26,854 nt of DNA from JBHHXR01 sp046757205 (lineage in GTDB: Bacteria > Pseudomonadota > Alphaproteobacteria > Rhodobacterales > Rhodobacteraceae), in contig JBHHXR010000013.1 of the NCBI GenBank assembly GCA_046757205.1, positions 1-26,854 of the forward strand, given 5' to 3'. Positions within the stretch are counted from its first letter, which is position 1. Every line of letters starts with the position of its first letter. A program made the translations under genes and the position numbers. Shown one piece after another: positions 1 to 9,000 of the stretch. The notes under the pieces were generated by a model. It was not told where the DNA came from, ran no database searches, and saw nothing but the letters and a program-made list of their open reading frames with translations.

Positions 1-465
1 CATGATGGTGCGGCACATGGCGTCCCACACGTCCATGAAGGAAAGCGGCCCCGAGGCATCGGCGCCGACCCCCTTGACCGGTGCGCCGCGCGGCCGGAGC
101 GTGGAGAAATCGTAGCCGATACCGCCGCCCTGCTGCATGGTCAGCGCCGCTTCCTTGAGGTTGTCGAAGATGCCTTCCATGCTGTCGGGGATGGTGCCCA
201 TGACGAAGCAGTTGAAGAGCGTCACCGCGCGCCCGGTTCCCGCACCCGCCAGTATCCGTCCGGCAGGCAGGAAACGGAAATCCTCAAGAGCCGCGAAAAA
301 CCGGCTTTCCCAGGCAGCCGGGTCTTTTTCAGTCGCCGCGGCCGCCTTGGCGACCCGCCGCCAGCTATCCTCGACGGTTTCGTCCACGGGCGTGCCCTCC
401 GCCGTCTTGAACCGGTATTTCATGTCCCAGATGGACTCGGATATCGGGGCGGAGAAGCGGCTCAC
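1..465 (-). CDS. nrdJ: Adenosylcobalamin-dependent (class II) ribonucleotide reductase, N-terminal part
   Basis: This gene encodes the enzyme that reduces ribonucleotides to deoxyribonucleotides for DNA synthesis, using coenzyme B12 as radical source. Only the first 155 residues are present; the gene runs off the left edge. The reading frame is open to the edge and contains the family stretch FLPAGRILAGAG (residues 65-76), then LFNCFVMGTIPDSMEGI around residues 83-99 with the active-site cysteine at 86, and the glycine-rich MQQGGGIGYDFSTLRPRGA. I chose a GTG start at 465 because the N-terminus (SRFSAPISESIWDMKYR) matches the short-form alphaproteobacterial proteins and AAGGATAGG lies just upstream. 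The first ATG in frame, 14 codons later, would remove part of this conserved start. The gene is divergent from the DUF1489 gene. No B12 riboswitch is evident in the 150-bp gap. Confidence is high for the family. Confidence 0.9.
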   Translation of the reverse strand, partial: MSRFSAPISESIWDMKYRFKTAEGTPVDETVEDSWRRVAKAAAATEKDPAAWESRFFAALEDFRFLPAGRILAGAGTGRAVTLFNCFVMGTIPDSMEGIFDNLKEAALTMQQGGGIGYDFSTLRPRGAPVKGVGADASGPLSFMDVWDAMCRTIM

Positions 466-615
466 GGGGCCTATCCTTGCGGTTTGCGTGGGAGGGGGTA
501 CAAGATATGCCTAAGTCGCGGTCAGGTCAACGTACATGAGGGCGTGACGCCGCAAAAGCGGCATTGCGGTCGCTCCGTGCTCTGTTAACCTTTCGGCGGG
601 CGGGAATCGAACGAA
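466..615. promoter_or_regulatory. Divergent intergenic region between nrdJ and the DUF1489 gene
   Basis: This 150-bp gap must hold promoters for both flanking genes, which point away from each other. It contains a short perfect hairpin (GCCGC, loop AAAA, GCGGC) at 549-562. I cannot assign -35 and -10 boxes with confidence. Confidence 0.3.
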
Positions 616-1056
616 ATGGCAGGCAAACTCAACCTCGTCAAACTCTGCGTCGGCGTCTCCAGCGTCGCCGAGCTTCAGGCGTGGCGCGACCGCAAGCGCG
701 CCGAGGCACGTGCCCGGGGTGAGGAATACTTCACGCGGCATGTCACCCGCATGTGGCCGCGCCGCGCCGGTGAAATCCTCGGTGGCGGCTCGCTCTACTG
801 GGTGATCGGCGGCGTCATCCGCGTGCGCCAGCGCGTCTTGCGGTTCGACGAACGCATCGGCGCCGACGGCATCCGCCGCTGCGCCATCGTCATGGACCCG
901 GAGTTGATCCGCACCGAGGCGCAGCCGCGCCGCGCCTTCCAGGGCTGGCGCTATCTCGAAGCCAGGGACGCGCCGCGCGACCTCGCGCGGACGGGCGCCG
1001 ACCGGTCTATCCCGGCCGAGTTGCAGGAAGAACTGGCGCGGATCGGCGTGCGGTGA
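616..1056 (+). CDS. DUF1489 family protein
   Basis: A 146-residue cytosolic protein of the DUF1489 family, a conserved alphaproteobacterial family with no established function. The features that identify it are the start MAGKLNLVKLCVGVSSV, the segment TRHVTRMWPRRAGEILGGGS (about residues 41-60), SLYWVIGGVIRVRQRVL, and the late motif with AFQGWRYL (about residues 107-114). There is no signal peptide, membrane segment or recognisable catalytic motif. The ATG at 616 is the natural start, although the upstream sequence has no good Shine-Dalgarno match. The gene ends 63 bp from the 3' end of the oppositely oriented hisG. Neighbours give no functional clue beyond a housekeeping setting. Family assignment is fairly sure; function is unknown. 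Confidence 0.85.
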   Translation: MAGKLNLVKLCVGVSSVAELQAWRDRKRAEARARGEEYFTRHVTRMWPRRAGEILGGGSLYWVIGGVIRVRQRVLRFDERIGADGIRRCAIVMDPELIRTEAQPRRAFQGWRYLEARDAPRDLARTGADRSIPAELQEELARIGVR

Positions 1057-1119
1057 AGGCGGAAAACCGGTTCCTGCCCGGCGTCTTGCGCCACCGGATG
1101 CCGATGATTCGCATACCGT

Positions 1120-1836
1120 TCACACGATCCGGCCGGGAACGGCCAGCCCGGCGCGGCGGCACAATTCGTCCAGCGTCGCTTTTTCGGAATCCGCCCAATC
1201 CGCCGCCCTGCTGGCGTATAGCGTCGCCTCGCTGCGCAGGACAAGCCCGTCGGCCAGCGGCTTGAGGTGATTTGCCCGCAGCGTATCGCCCGACGAGGTG
1301 ATGTCGGCGATCGCCTCGGCGGTCAGGTTCTTCACCGTCCCCTCGGTCGCACCCTGGCTGTCGACCAGCTGGTAGTCGGCCACGGCGGCCTTGCGGAGAA
1401 ACTCCCGCACCAGGTTGTGATACTTGGTGGCGATCCGCAGCCGGAAGCCGTGGCGGGCGCGGAACGCCGCCGCCACCGCGTCGAGATCGTCCAGCGTCTC
1501 GGTATCGGCCCACGCCTTCGGGACCGCAAGCACCAGATCGGCCCGGCCGAACCCCAGCGGCAGGATCTCGGTCACGCCGGATTCCATCTCCGGGAGCTTC
1601 TCGCGCACCAGGTCCTGACCGGTGACGCCGAGATGGATGCGCCCGGCCGCCAGTTCCCGGGGGATTTCGCCCGCCGGCAGGAGCACCAGCGACACGCCGC
1701 CGATACCGGTCACGGCGCCGGCGTATTCCCGGCCGTCCGGCACGCGTTCGACGCGGATGCCGCGCCCGGCCAGCCACGCGACCGTCTTTTCCAGCAACCG
1801 CCCCTTCGACGGCAGGCCGAGCTTCAGCCCGCTCAT
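1120..1836 (-). CDS. hisG: ATP phosphoribosyltransferase catalytic subunit, short form
   Basis: HisG catalyses the first step of histidine synthesis, joining ATP and PRPP to make phosphoribosyl-ATP in the cytosol. The 238-residue length is that of the short form, which lacks the C-terminal allosteric domain and needs HisZ to be active. Visible family features are the start LKLGLPSKGRLLE, the segment LGVTGQDLVRE (about residues 69-79), and the phosphate-binding region near EAIADITSSGDTLRAN (about residues 176-191). The start codon overlaps the hisZ stop by 4 bp (ATGA, positions 1833-1836), so the two subunits are almost certainly translationally coupled. It is the last gene of a hisS-hisZ-hisG run. 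Feedback control by histidine in this family acts through HisZ; no leader attenuator is visible here. Confidence 0.96.
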   Translation of the reverse strand: MSGLKLGLPSKGRLLEKTVAWLAGRGIRVERVPDGREYAGAVTGIGGVSLVLLPAGEIPRELAAGRIHLGVTGQDLVREKLPEMESGVTEILPLGFGRADLVLAVPKAWADTETLDDLDAVAAAFRARHGFRLRIATKYHNLVREFLRKAAVADYQLVDSQGATEGTVKNLTAEAIADITSSGDTLRANHLKPLADGLVLRSEATLYASRAADWADSEKATLDELCRRAGLAVPGRIV

Positions 1837-2954
1837 GACCGGCCTGCCCGCAGGGACAGCAGCGCCTCGGGCCGGATTATCCCGCCCGCCGCCGGCACGC
1901 CGCGCCCCTGCCCGAGCACCCGCGTAAGCGCGTCGTAGCGACCGCCGGTGGCGATCGGCGGCAGGTCGGTGCGGCCCGAGGCCTCGAAGCCGAACACGAA
2001 GCCGTCGTAGTATTCCATGGTGGTGCGACCGTAACCGGCGTCGAACACCAGCCCCTCGACGTCGATGCCGAGACGGACCAGCGCCTCCGACCGCCGTGCC
2101 AGTCTTTCCGCCGCCGCCGCGAGTTCGGGCGCATCCCCGGCCAGTCGGGCCAGCGCATCCGCCGCCGCGGCGACCGGGACCCGCAATTCGGCCAACGCGT
2201 CGAAACGCGCCACTTCCTCGTCCGACAGGGGGGCCGTCGCCGCCTCCTCGCGCAGCACCGCGATCCGCAGGTCGATTTCTTCCGCGCTGCGCAGTCCGAC
2301 CAGCGGCACGCCCCCCGGCCGGCCCTCCGCCAGCAGGCGCTGCCGGGATTGCGATACCGCCACACGGCCGGAAAACCTGTCGAGCAGGCGGCGGAACCGC
2401 ACCGGCCGCCAGACGTGGCGGCGCAGCGCCGCCTTGCGTCGTTCCGTGGTGCGCAGCGCCGCGATGGCCGCCAGCAGGACGCCGATGTCGCCGGTGACGG
2501 CGCGCAGCGGCTCATCCGCCAGCAAGCTGCTGAACAGGGCGAAAACCTCGGCGTCGGCGGCCGCCGGATCGTCGCCGCCGAACACCTCGTAACCGACCTG
2601 CAGGTATTCCGTGGGGCGCGGCGATCCCGGCTCCTGCCGCCGCCAGACGGGGCCGGCATAGGTGCAGCGCGCAGGCTCCGCGCCGCCCGCCATGTGCATT
2701 TGCACCACCGGCACAGTGAAATCCGGCCGCAGCACCTGCTCGCCGTTGACCGGATCGTCGGTGACATAGGCGCGGGCGCGGATATCCTCGCCGTAAAGGT
2801 CCAGCAAGAGATCGGCGGGCAGCAGCGCCCCCGGCTCCACCTGTTCGGCGCCGGCCTGCTCGAAGGCCGACAGAAGCCGCCGCGTCTCGGCCTGCAATTC
2901 GGCCAGCGCGGTGCCGCGGCGCCCCTCCTTGAGATACGCGCGTGCCGCCAGCAT
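1833..2954 (-). CDS. hisZ: ATP phosphoribosyltransferase regulatory subunit
   Basis: HisZ is a paralogue of the histidyl-tRNA synthetase catalytic core. It has lost aminoacylation and serves as the regulatory partner of short HisG, together forming a hetero-octamer that senses histidine. The 373-residue protein shows class II synthetase-like stretches: VLRPDFTVPVVQMHM (about residues 73-87), CTYAGPVWRRQEPGSPRP (a degenerate motif 2), EYLQVGYEVFGG, and a C-terminal ATGGRYDALTRVLG. The histidine-A motif of true synthetases is replaced by VFDAGYGRTTMEYYDG. It starts only 3 bp after the hisS stop and overlaps hisG by 4 bp, so synthetase, regulator and catalyst are made from one transcript. Finding HisZ next to a short HisG supports both calls. 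Confidence 0.94.
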   Translation of the reverse strand: MLAARAYLKEGRRGTALAELQAETRRLLSAFEQAGAEQVEPGALLPADLLLDLYGEDIRARAYVTDDPVNGEQVLRPDFTVPVVQMHMAGGAEPARCTYAGPVWRRQEPGSPRPTEYLQVGYEVFGGDDPAAADAEVFALFSSLLADEPLRAVTGDIGVLLAAIAALRTTERRKAALRRHVWRPVRFRRLLDRFSGRVAVSQSRQRLLAEGRPGGVPLVGLRSAEEIDLRIAVLREEAATAPLSDEEVARFDALAELRVPVAAAADALARLAGDAPELAAAAERLARRSEALVRLGIDVEGLVFDAGYGRTTMEYYDGFVFGFEASGRTDLPPIATGGRYDALTRVLGQGRGVPAAGGIIRPEALLSLRAGRS

Positions 2955-2957
2955 AGC

Positions 2958-4463
2958 CTAGCCGTCCGCCCGGGAGATCATTTTCCTGACTTCGGCGACC
3001 AGATCGCCGCGCGCCACCTCGATCTGCGCCGGCTGCGCCCGCCATTCCTGGCGGGTTTCTAGTTCCGCCGCCAGACGCGCGCCCAGCGCCAGGTCCTTCA
3101 GCTGCACGGTGCCCGCAGCCGCCTCGTCGCTGCCCTGAATGACCGCCACCGCCGCACCGCGCTGATCGGCGTATTTTAACTGCCGCCCCATGTCCTTGGG
3201 ATTGCCGAGAAAGACCTCCGCCCGGACGCCCGCATTGCGCAACTCCGCCGCCATCGACTGGTATTCCGCCATCCTGGTGCGGTCCATCACCGTCACCACC
3301 ACCGGTCCCGCCGCCGCGCTGCCGACCCGCCCCTTTTCCCGCAAGGCCGCCAGCAGGCGATCCACTCCGATGGATATCCCCGTCGCAGGCACTTCCTGCC
3401 CGGTGAAGCGCTTCACCAGGTCGTCGTAGCGCCCGCCGCCGGCGACCGAACCGAACTGCCGCCTGCGGCCCTTATCGTCGTGGATTTCGAAGGTCAGCTC
3501 CGCCTCGTAGACCGGGCCGGTGTAATAGCCGAGGCCACGGACGACCGAGGGGTCGATCTGGATGCGGTTCTCGCCGTATCCCTGCATCTCCAGAAGCTCC
3601 GACATCCGCGCCAGCTCGTCAACGCCGTCACCGCCCGCCGCCGAGCCGCCGACGATTTCGCGCAGGCGGCCGGCCGTCGCGGCGCCGCTGTCGCGCCGCG
3701 CCGCCATGAAGTCCATGATGATCGCCGCCTGCTCGTCGCCCAGCCCGGCGCCCTCGGCGAAATCGCCGCTCTCGTCGCGGCGCCCCTTGCCGAGAAGCGC
3801 GCGCACGCCGCTCTCTCCCAGCCGGTCGAGCTTGTCGATCGCCCGCATGACGATGCCGCGTTCGGCTTCGAAACGCGACAGGTCGGACGGGTCCAGCACG
3901 CCCGCCACGTCCATCACGCCGTTCAGAACCTTCCGGCTGTTCACCCGCACGACATAATCCCCGCGCTCGATCCCCGCCGCCTCCAGCGCGTCGCACAGCA
4001 TGGCGCAGATCTCGGCGTCGGCCGCAACGGTCGGCGTGCCCACGGTGTCGGCGTCGCACTGGTAAAACTGCCGGTAGCGCCCCGGCCCCGGCTTCTCGTT
4101 GCGCCACACCGGCCCCACCGCATAGCGCCGGTAGGGCACCGGCAGATCGCCCCGGAACTGCGCGTAGACGCGCGCCAGCGGCGCCGTCAGGTCGTAGCGC
4201 AGCGCCATCCAGCTTTCGTCCTCGTCCTGCCAGGCAAAGACCCCGGCGTGCGGCCGGTCCACATCCGGCAGATACTTGCCCAGCGCCTCGAGCGTCTCGA
4301 CGGCCGGGGTCTCCAGCGGATCGAACCCGTAGCGGTGATAGACATCCGTGATCTTCGCCAGCATGGCGTTTCGCTCGGCCACCTGCGTGCCGAAATAGTC
4401 GCGGAATCCCTTCGGCGTTTCTGCCTTGGGGCGGCGGATTTTCTGTTTCTTTTCCCTGGCCAT
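2958..4463 (-). CDS. hisS: Histidine--tRNA ligase (alphaproteobacterial type)
   Basis: HisS attaches histidine to tRNA-His. The 501-residue protein is longer than the roughly 420 residues of the E. coli enzyme. Visible motifs are the class II motif 2 region GPVWRNEKPGPGRYRQFYQ (about residues 117-135), the histidine-A motif RGLGYYTGPVYE (309-320), AGGGRYDDLV (341-350) and motif 3 GVDRL (366-370). I set the start at the ATG at 4463 because the frame upstream is proline/arginine-rich and unlike the family, whereas MAREKKQKIRRPKAETPKGF fits; GAAAGG lies just before it. Alphaproteobacterial HisRS is known to differ from others in tRNA identity because most tRNA-His in that class lack the extra G-1, and this motif 2 loop fits that type. 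First gene of hisS-hisZ-hisG. Confidence 0.95.
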   Translation of the reverse strand: MAREKKQKIRRPKAETPKGFRDYFGTQVAERNAMLAKITDVYHRYGFDPLETPAVETLEALGKYLPDVDRPHAGVFAWQDEDESWMALRYDLTAPLARVYAQFRGDLPVPYRRYAVGPVWRNEKPGPGRYRQFYQCDADTVGTPTVAADAEICAMLCDALEAAGIERGDYVVRVNSRKVLNGVMDVAGVLDPSDLSRFEAERGIVMRAIDKLDRLGESGVRALLGKGRRDESGDFAEGAGLGDEQAAIIMDFMAARRDSGAATAGRLREIVGGSAAGGDGVDELARMSELLEMQGYGENRIQIDPSVVRGLGYYTGPVYEAELTFEIHDDKGRRRQFGSVAGGGRYDDLVKRFTGQEVPATGISIGVDRLLAALREKGRVGSAAAGPVVVTVMDRTRMAEYQSMAAELRNAGVRAEVFLGNPKDMGRQLKYADQRGAAVAVIQGSDEAAAGTVQLKDLALGARLAAELETRQEWRAQPAQIEVARGDLVAEVRKMISRADG

Positions 4464-4509
4464 GCCTTTCGGGCCCCGATCGGTTCGCGCGTTCCTAACG
4501 GATGGCCGG

Positions 4510-4980
4510 TCAGGGGGCAAGCGCGCCATAGGCGCCGCGGTGATAGATCAGCGGCGGCACCTCGCGCTCTCTTATCCGCGTCACCTCGCCGACGACGATG
4601 AGGTGATCGCCGCCATCGTAGCCGGCGGCGTGGCGGCACTCGAAACGCGCCGCAAAGTGCTTCAGAAGCGGCGTGTCGCCCTCGCCGGACCCGTATTCCA
4701 CGCCGTGAAACGCGTCGCCCGCCCGCGCGAAGGCGTGGGCCAGCGCGATCTGGTCCGCCGCCAGAACATGGATCGCGAAATGACCCGCCGCCTCGAATGC
4801 GGGAAACCGTTTCGACTTGCGCGCCGGCGACCACAGAACCAGCGGCGGATCGAGCGAGACCGAGGCGAAACTGTTCACCGTCATTCCCAGCGGTCCGTCG
4901 GGCGTCATCGTCGTCACGATCGTCACCCCGGTGGCAAAGCGCCCCATGGCGTTTCGCAGTTGATGCTCGGTGAACGACAA
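4510..4980 (-). CDS. Flavin reductase family (HpaC-like) protein, probable TTG start
   Basis: A 156-residue cytosolic protein of the flavin reductase-like, FMN-binding split-barrel family. Members use NAD(P)H to reduce flavin for a partner monooxygenase. The hallmark stretch is AMGRFATGVTIVTT followed by GMTVNSFASVSLDPPLVLW, and the C-terminal part carries DHLIVVGEV, where family members pack the flavin. The open frame extends upstream to an ATG at 5073, but the added 31 residues (HHRAAGLSFCCRGG and so on) do not resemble the family. A TTG at 4980 has GGAGAGG four bases ahead and gives the expected N-terminus LSFTEHQLRNAMGRFATG, so I take it as the start. It lies 46 bp upstream of hisS on the same strand. 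No partner oxygenase is visible in this window, so its physiological role is open. Confidence 0.85.
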   Translation of the reverse strand: MSFTEHQLRNAMGRFATGVTIVTTMTPDGPLGMTVNSFASVSLDPPLVLWSPARKSKRFPAFEAAGHFAIHVLAADQIALAHAFARAGDAFHGVEYGSGEGDTPLLKHFAARFECRHAAGYDGGDHLIVVGEVTRIREREVPPLIYHRGAYGALAP

Positions 4981-4990
4981 TCGCCTCTCC
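4981..4990 (-). promoter_or_regulatory. Ribosome binding site that selects the TTG start
   Basis: Read on the minus strand this is GGAGAGGCGA, immediately before TTG at 4980. The Shine-Dalgarno match is much better than anything ahead of the ATG at 5073, and it decides the start of the flavin reductase. Confidence 0.6.
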
Positions 4991-5189
4991 TTCGCGGCAC
5001 CGGTTACATGCCGCAGCCCGCCGCGGCAACAAAAACTCAATCCGGCAGCGCGGTGGTGCACAAGACTGCGCACGGCGCCACGTGAAGAACTCCGCGCGTT
5101 TTCCCGGCGCGCTTCGCGTCGATCACCGACGGACCGTCCTTGCGCGCGCCCCGCCTCCGGCCTACATCGAAATCAATGGAAAGGGCCAG

Positions 5190-5405
5190 ATGACGAATTC
5201 CGACGCGCGATTGACGGAACTGGAATCCGAGCTCGCCCACCTGTCCCGGGTGGTGGAGGAGCTGAGCGCCGTAATCCACCGCCAGCAGACGGAGATCGAC
5301 ACGCTGAACCGGCGCGCCGCCCTGCTGATGCAACGCGCCGCCGAAGCCGAGGCGGACGCATCCGTCACCGTGCCGCCGGCCGACCAGAAACCGCCGCACT
5401 GGTAA
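5190..5405 (+). CDS. slyX: SlyX family coiled-coil protein
   Basis: A 71-residue protein of the SlyX family: a short, charged coiled coil that ends in a proline-rich tail finishing PPHW. Heptad-like leucines run through LTELESELAHLSRVVEELS (residues 9-27) and RQQTEIDTLNRR. The C-terminal PPHW is typical of SlyX and supports the call despite the small size. The ATG at 5190 is preceded by GGAAAGGG; the longer frame from 5082 adds residues with no SlyX character. The biochemical function of SlyX is not established. The stop is 4 bp before the ATG of the hydrolase at 5410, so the two are co-transcribed, although this need not mean a shared function. It is divergent from the flavin reductase. Confidence 0.85.
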   Translation: MTNSDARLTELESELAHLSRVVEELSAVIHRQQTEIDTLNRRAALLMQRAAEAEADASVTVPPADQKPPHW

Positions 5406-5409
5406 CAGG

Positions 5410-6009
5410 ATGGAGACCGTCATCCTCCTGCACGGCCTGGGGCGAAGCTCCACCTCGATGCGCTACATGGCGCTGCGGCTGCAATGGGCCGGGTTCGACA
5501 CCGTCACGCTGGACTACCCGTCGCGCGAGGCGGGGATCGCCGAACTCGTGGACGGTCTGTTTCGTCGCCTGCCGAAGGCGGGAAGGCTGCACATGGTCGG
5601 TCATTCTCTCGGCGGCGTGCTGGCCAAACACCTGATGCTGCGCCTGCCGCCCCAGCGCCGCGGCCGCATCGTCCAGCTCGGCGCCCCCAATTTCGGCTCG
5701 GAAATCGCCGAGACGGTGGATTTTCTGGCGCCGGTCATGGGCCCCGCCCTCGAGGATCTGCGCCCCAACGGCGGCATCGACGACAGCGGGCTGGACATCG
5801 GCGCCATCGCCGGCACCGCCGCCCCCGAGGCGCTCGGCCGCCTGACCGGGATAGAGGGCGAGAACGACGGCAAGGTGTCGGTCAAGAGCGCCTGGGGCAA
5901 CGCGCCCGAAGGCAAGCGGATCAAGCTGCCCGTCGCGCATTCGGTGATGATGCTGAACCGCGATGTGATCGCGGCGACGGTGAAGTTCTTGCGCGAGGGG
6001 CGGTTCTGA
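5410..6009 (+). CDS. Small alpha/beta-hydrolase, lipase-like
   Basis: A 199-residue alpha/beta-hydrolase of the small triacylglycerol-lipase-like group, probably an esterase or lipase of unknown substrate. The oxyanion-hole motif VILLHGLGRS sits at residues 4-13 and the nucleophile elbow GHSLGG gives Ser66. Asp153 (ENDGKVSV) and His177 (PVAHSVMM) are well placed to complete the triad. There is no signal peptide, so it should act in the cytosol or at the inner face of the membrane. It begins 4 bp after slyX. It ends 17 bp from the 3' end of the convergent dnaE, too short a gap for two separate terminators. The fold is sure; the substrate is not predictable from sequence. Confidence 0.88.
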   Translation: METVILLHGLGRSSTSMRYMALRLQWAGFDTVTLDYPSREAGIAELVDGLFRRLPKAGRLHMVGHSLGGVLAKHLMLRLPPQRRGRIVQLGAPNFGSEIAETVDFLAPVMGPALEDLRPNGGIDDSGLDIGAIAGTAAPEALGRLTGIEGENDGKVSVKSAWGNAPEGKRIKLPVAHSVMMLNRDVIAATVKFLREGRF

Positions 6010-6026
6010 GGTTCCGGCCCGCGCCG

Positions 6027-9000
6027 TCAGAAATCCTCGACGAACACCACCCCCGGGGCCGCCTTGATCGCGCCCTTGATCTGCGGCGTCAGCGGGTATT
6101 CGTCGGCCAGCGCCATCTCCACCTCGCCGGGCAGATCCGGATCCATCAGCACCAGATTCACCGGCCCGCATGTGCGGCCCCGCGACCGGTCCAGGACCGC
6201 ACGGACCGAACCCGCCGCGCTTTCGGCGTTGATGTATATCCGCAATCCCGCGGCGGCCGCGCCTTCCGTCGCCTCCTCGACCGGCACCACCGTGCGGGCC
6301 AGAAGCTTCAGCGTATCGCCGTCGATATTCGCCTCGACCGACAGCACGACGTTCCGTCCCGGTTCCAGCAGGTCGCGGTATTTCTCCAGCGTGTCGGAAA
6401 ACACCGTCGCTTCGTACAGCCCCGTCGGGTCCGACAACTCGACGAAGGCGAAGCGGTTGCCGCGCGCCGATTTGCGGATCTGCACCCGCGATACCGTGCC
6501 GGCGATCCTTGCCGCCAGCGGCGCGCCCTGGGCCTTCTGCGTTACTTCACCGAGCGTCATCACCGGCGGCCGCTGGCGTTTCAGCAGCGGCATGTAGTCG
6601 TCCAGCGGATGCCCCGAAAGGTAAAAGCCCACGGCCTGGTGTTCTTCGGCAAGGCGCCCGGTCGGCAGCCAGTCCTCGGGCATCGGCAGGCGCGGCGCCG
6701 GCAGGTCCTCGCCGGCGTCGCCGAACAGGCTGACCTGCGCCGATGTGCGTTCGTCATGCGTCGCGGCCGAGTGGGCGACCAGCGCATCGATGCTGTCCAG
6801 CACCTTGCGGCGGTTGGAATCCAGCAGATCGAAAGCGCCGGCCCGCGCCAGCATTTCCAGTGGCCGCTTGCCGATCCTGCGCAGATCGACGCGGCGTGCG
6901 AAATCGACGAGATCGACGAATTCTCCGCCGGCCTCGCGCGCCTCGACAATCAGCCGCATCGCTTCGACGCCGACATTCTTCAACGCCCCGAGCGCATAGG
7001 CGACCTTGCCGTCAGACACGGTAAAGGTGGCGCCGGAGCGGTTCACGCAGGGCGGAACCAGTGCGATCTGCAGCCGGTCCAGCTCCTGCTTGTAGACGTT
7101 CAGCTTGTCGGTCTGGTGGATATCGCAGTTCATCGCGGCGGCCATGAACTCCACCGGATGATTCGCCTTCAGCCAGGCGGTCTGGTAGCTGACCACCGCA
7201 TAGGCGGCGGCGTGCGACTTGTTGAACCCGTAGTTGGCGAACTTGTCGAGCAGGTTCCACACCTCGGTCGCCTTCGGTTCGCCGACGCCGTTCGCCTTGG
7301 CGCCCTCGATGAACTTCGGTTTCTCCTCGTCCATCAGGGACTGGATCTTCTTGCCCATGGCGCGGCGCAGCAGATCGGCGCCGCCGAGAGAGTAGCCGGC
7401 CATCCTGCGGGCGATTTCCATCACCTGTTCCTGGTAGACGATGATGCCCTGGGTCTCGTCGAGTATCGGGTCGATGCTCGGGTGCAGGCCCTGGCGCTCC
7501 TCGCGGCCGTTCTTGACGTTGCAGAACTTGGGGATGTTTTCCATCGGCCCCGGCCGGTAGAGCGCGACCAGCGCGATGATGTCCTCGATGCAGTCGGGCT
7601 GCATCTGGCGCAGCGCGTCGCGCATGCCGGTGCTTTCCACCTGGAACACCCCGACGGTCGCCGCCGAGGCGTAGAGATCGTAGGTCTTCGCGTCGTCGAG
7701 CGGGATCGTCCCGATGTCGATTTCGACGCCCCGCGCCTTCAGGAGATCGAGCGCATACTGGATCACGGTGAGCGTCTTCAGCCCGAGGAAGTCGAATTTC
7801 ACCAGCCCCGCCTGCTCCACCCACTTCATGTTGAACTGGGTGGCCGGCATTTCAGAGCGCGGATCGCGGTAGAGCGGCACCAGCTCGTCCAGCGGCCGGT
7901 CGGCGATCACCACGCCGGCGGCATGGGTCGAGGCGTTGCGCAACAGGCCCTCGATGCGTTGCGCGTAGTCCAGCATCCGCGCGACAACCTCCTCGCGGCG
8001 CGCCTCCTCGCGCAGCCGCGGCTCGTCGGCCAGGGCCTTTTCGATGGAGACAGGCCTGACCCCGTCCGAGGGGATCATTTTCGCCAGCCTGTCCACCTGC
8101 CCGTAGGGCATCTGCAACACGCGGCCGACATCGCGCACCGCCGCCTTCGACAGAAGCGCGCCGAAAGTGATGATCTGCGCCACCCGTTCGCGGCCGTACT
8201 TCTGCTGCACATAGGCGATGACTTCCTCGCGCCGGTCCATGCAGAAATCGATGTCGAAATCGGGCATCGACACGCGATCGGGGTTCAGAAACCGCTCGAA
8301 CAGCAGGCCGTAGCGCAACGGGTCCAGATCGGTGATCGTCAGCGAATAGGCTACCAGGCTGCCGGCGCCGGAGCCGCGCCCCGGGCCGACCGGAATGCCA
8401 TGCTCCTTGGCCCATTTTATGAAATCGGCGACGATCAGGAAGTAGCCGGGAAAGCCCATGCTCTCGATGACCGCCAATTCGTAATCCAGACGTTTACGGT
8501 ATTCCGCTTCCGGGGCGGCGTGCGGGACAACGGCCAGCCTGTCCTTCAGGCCGGAGAGCGCCTGCCGGCGCAGTTCCTCGACCTCGTCCTCGGCGAAACG
8601 CGGCAGGATAGGCTTGCGGGTGCGCGCCCGAAAAGCGCAGCGCCGCGCAATTTCGACGGTATTCTCCAGCGCCTCCGGCAAATCGGCGAACAACTCCGCC
8701 ATTTCGTCCTGCGACTTGAAGTAGTGCTCATCGGTCAGCCTGCGGCGCGGTTCCGACTGATCGACATAGGCGCCTTCCGCGATGCAGATCAGGGCATCAT
8801 GCGCCTCGAACATGTCGCGGGTCGGAAAGAAAACCTCGTTGGTGGCGACCAGCGGCAGATCCAGCGCGTAGGCCAGTTCGACCATTCCCGGCTCCGTCGC
8901 GGCCTCGGCCGGTGTGCGGCGCGCTCCGGCGACCGGGTGACGCTGCAACTCGACATAGAGCCTGTCGCGAAAACAGCCGGCCAGGCGCTCCAGAAACGCC

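Noticed and set aside
466..615. Possible cobalamin riboswitch ahead of nrdJ
   Set aside because: The gap is only 150 bp and I do not find a B12-box-like element on the nrdJ strand.
3480..4601. A 373-codon open frame on the plus strand
   Set aside because: It is antisense to hisS and has the Arg/His/Gln-rich composition of shadow frames.
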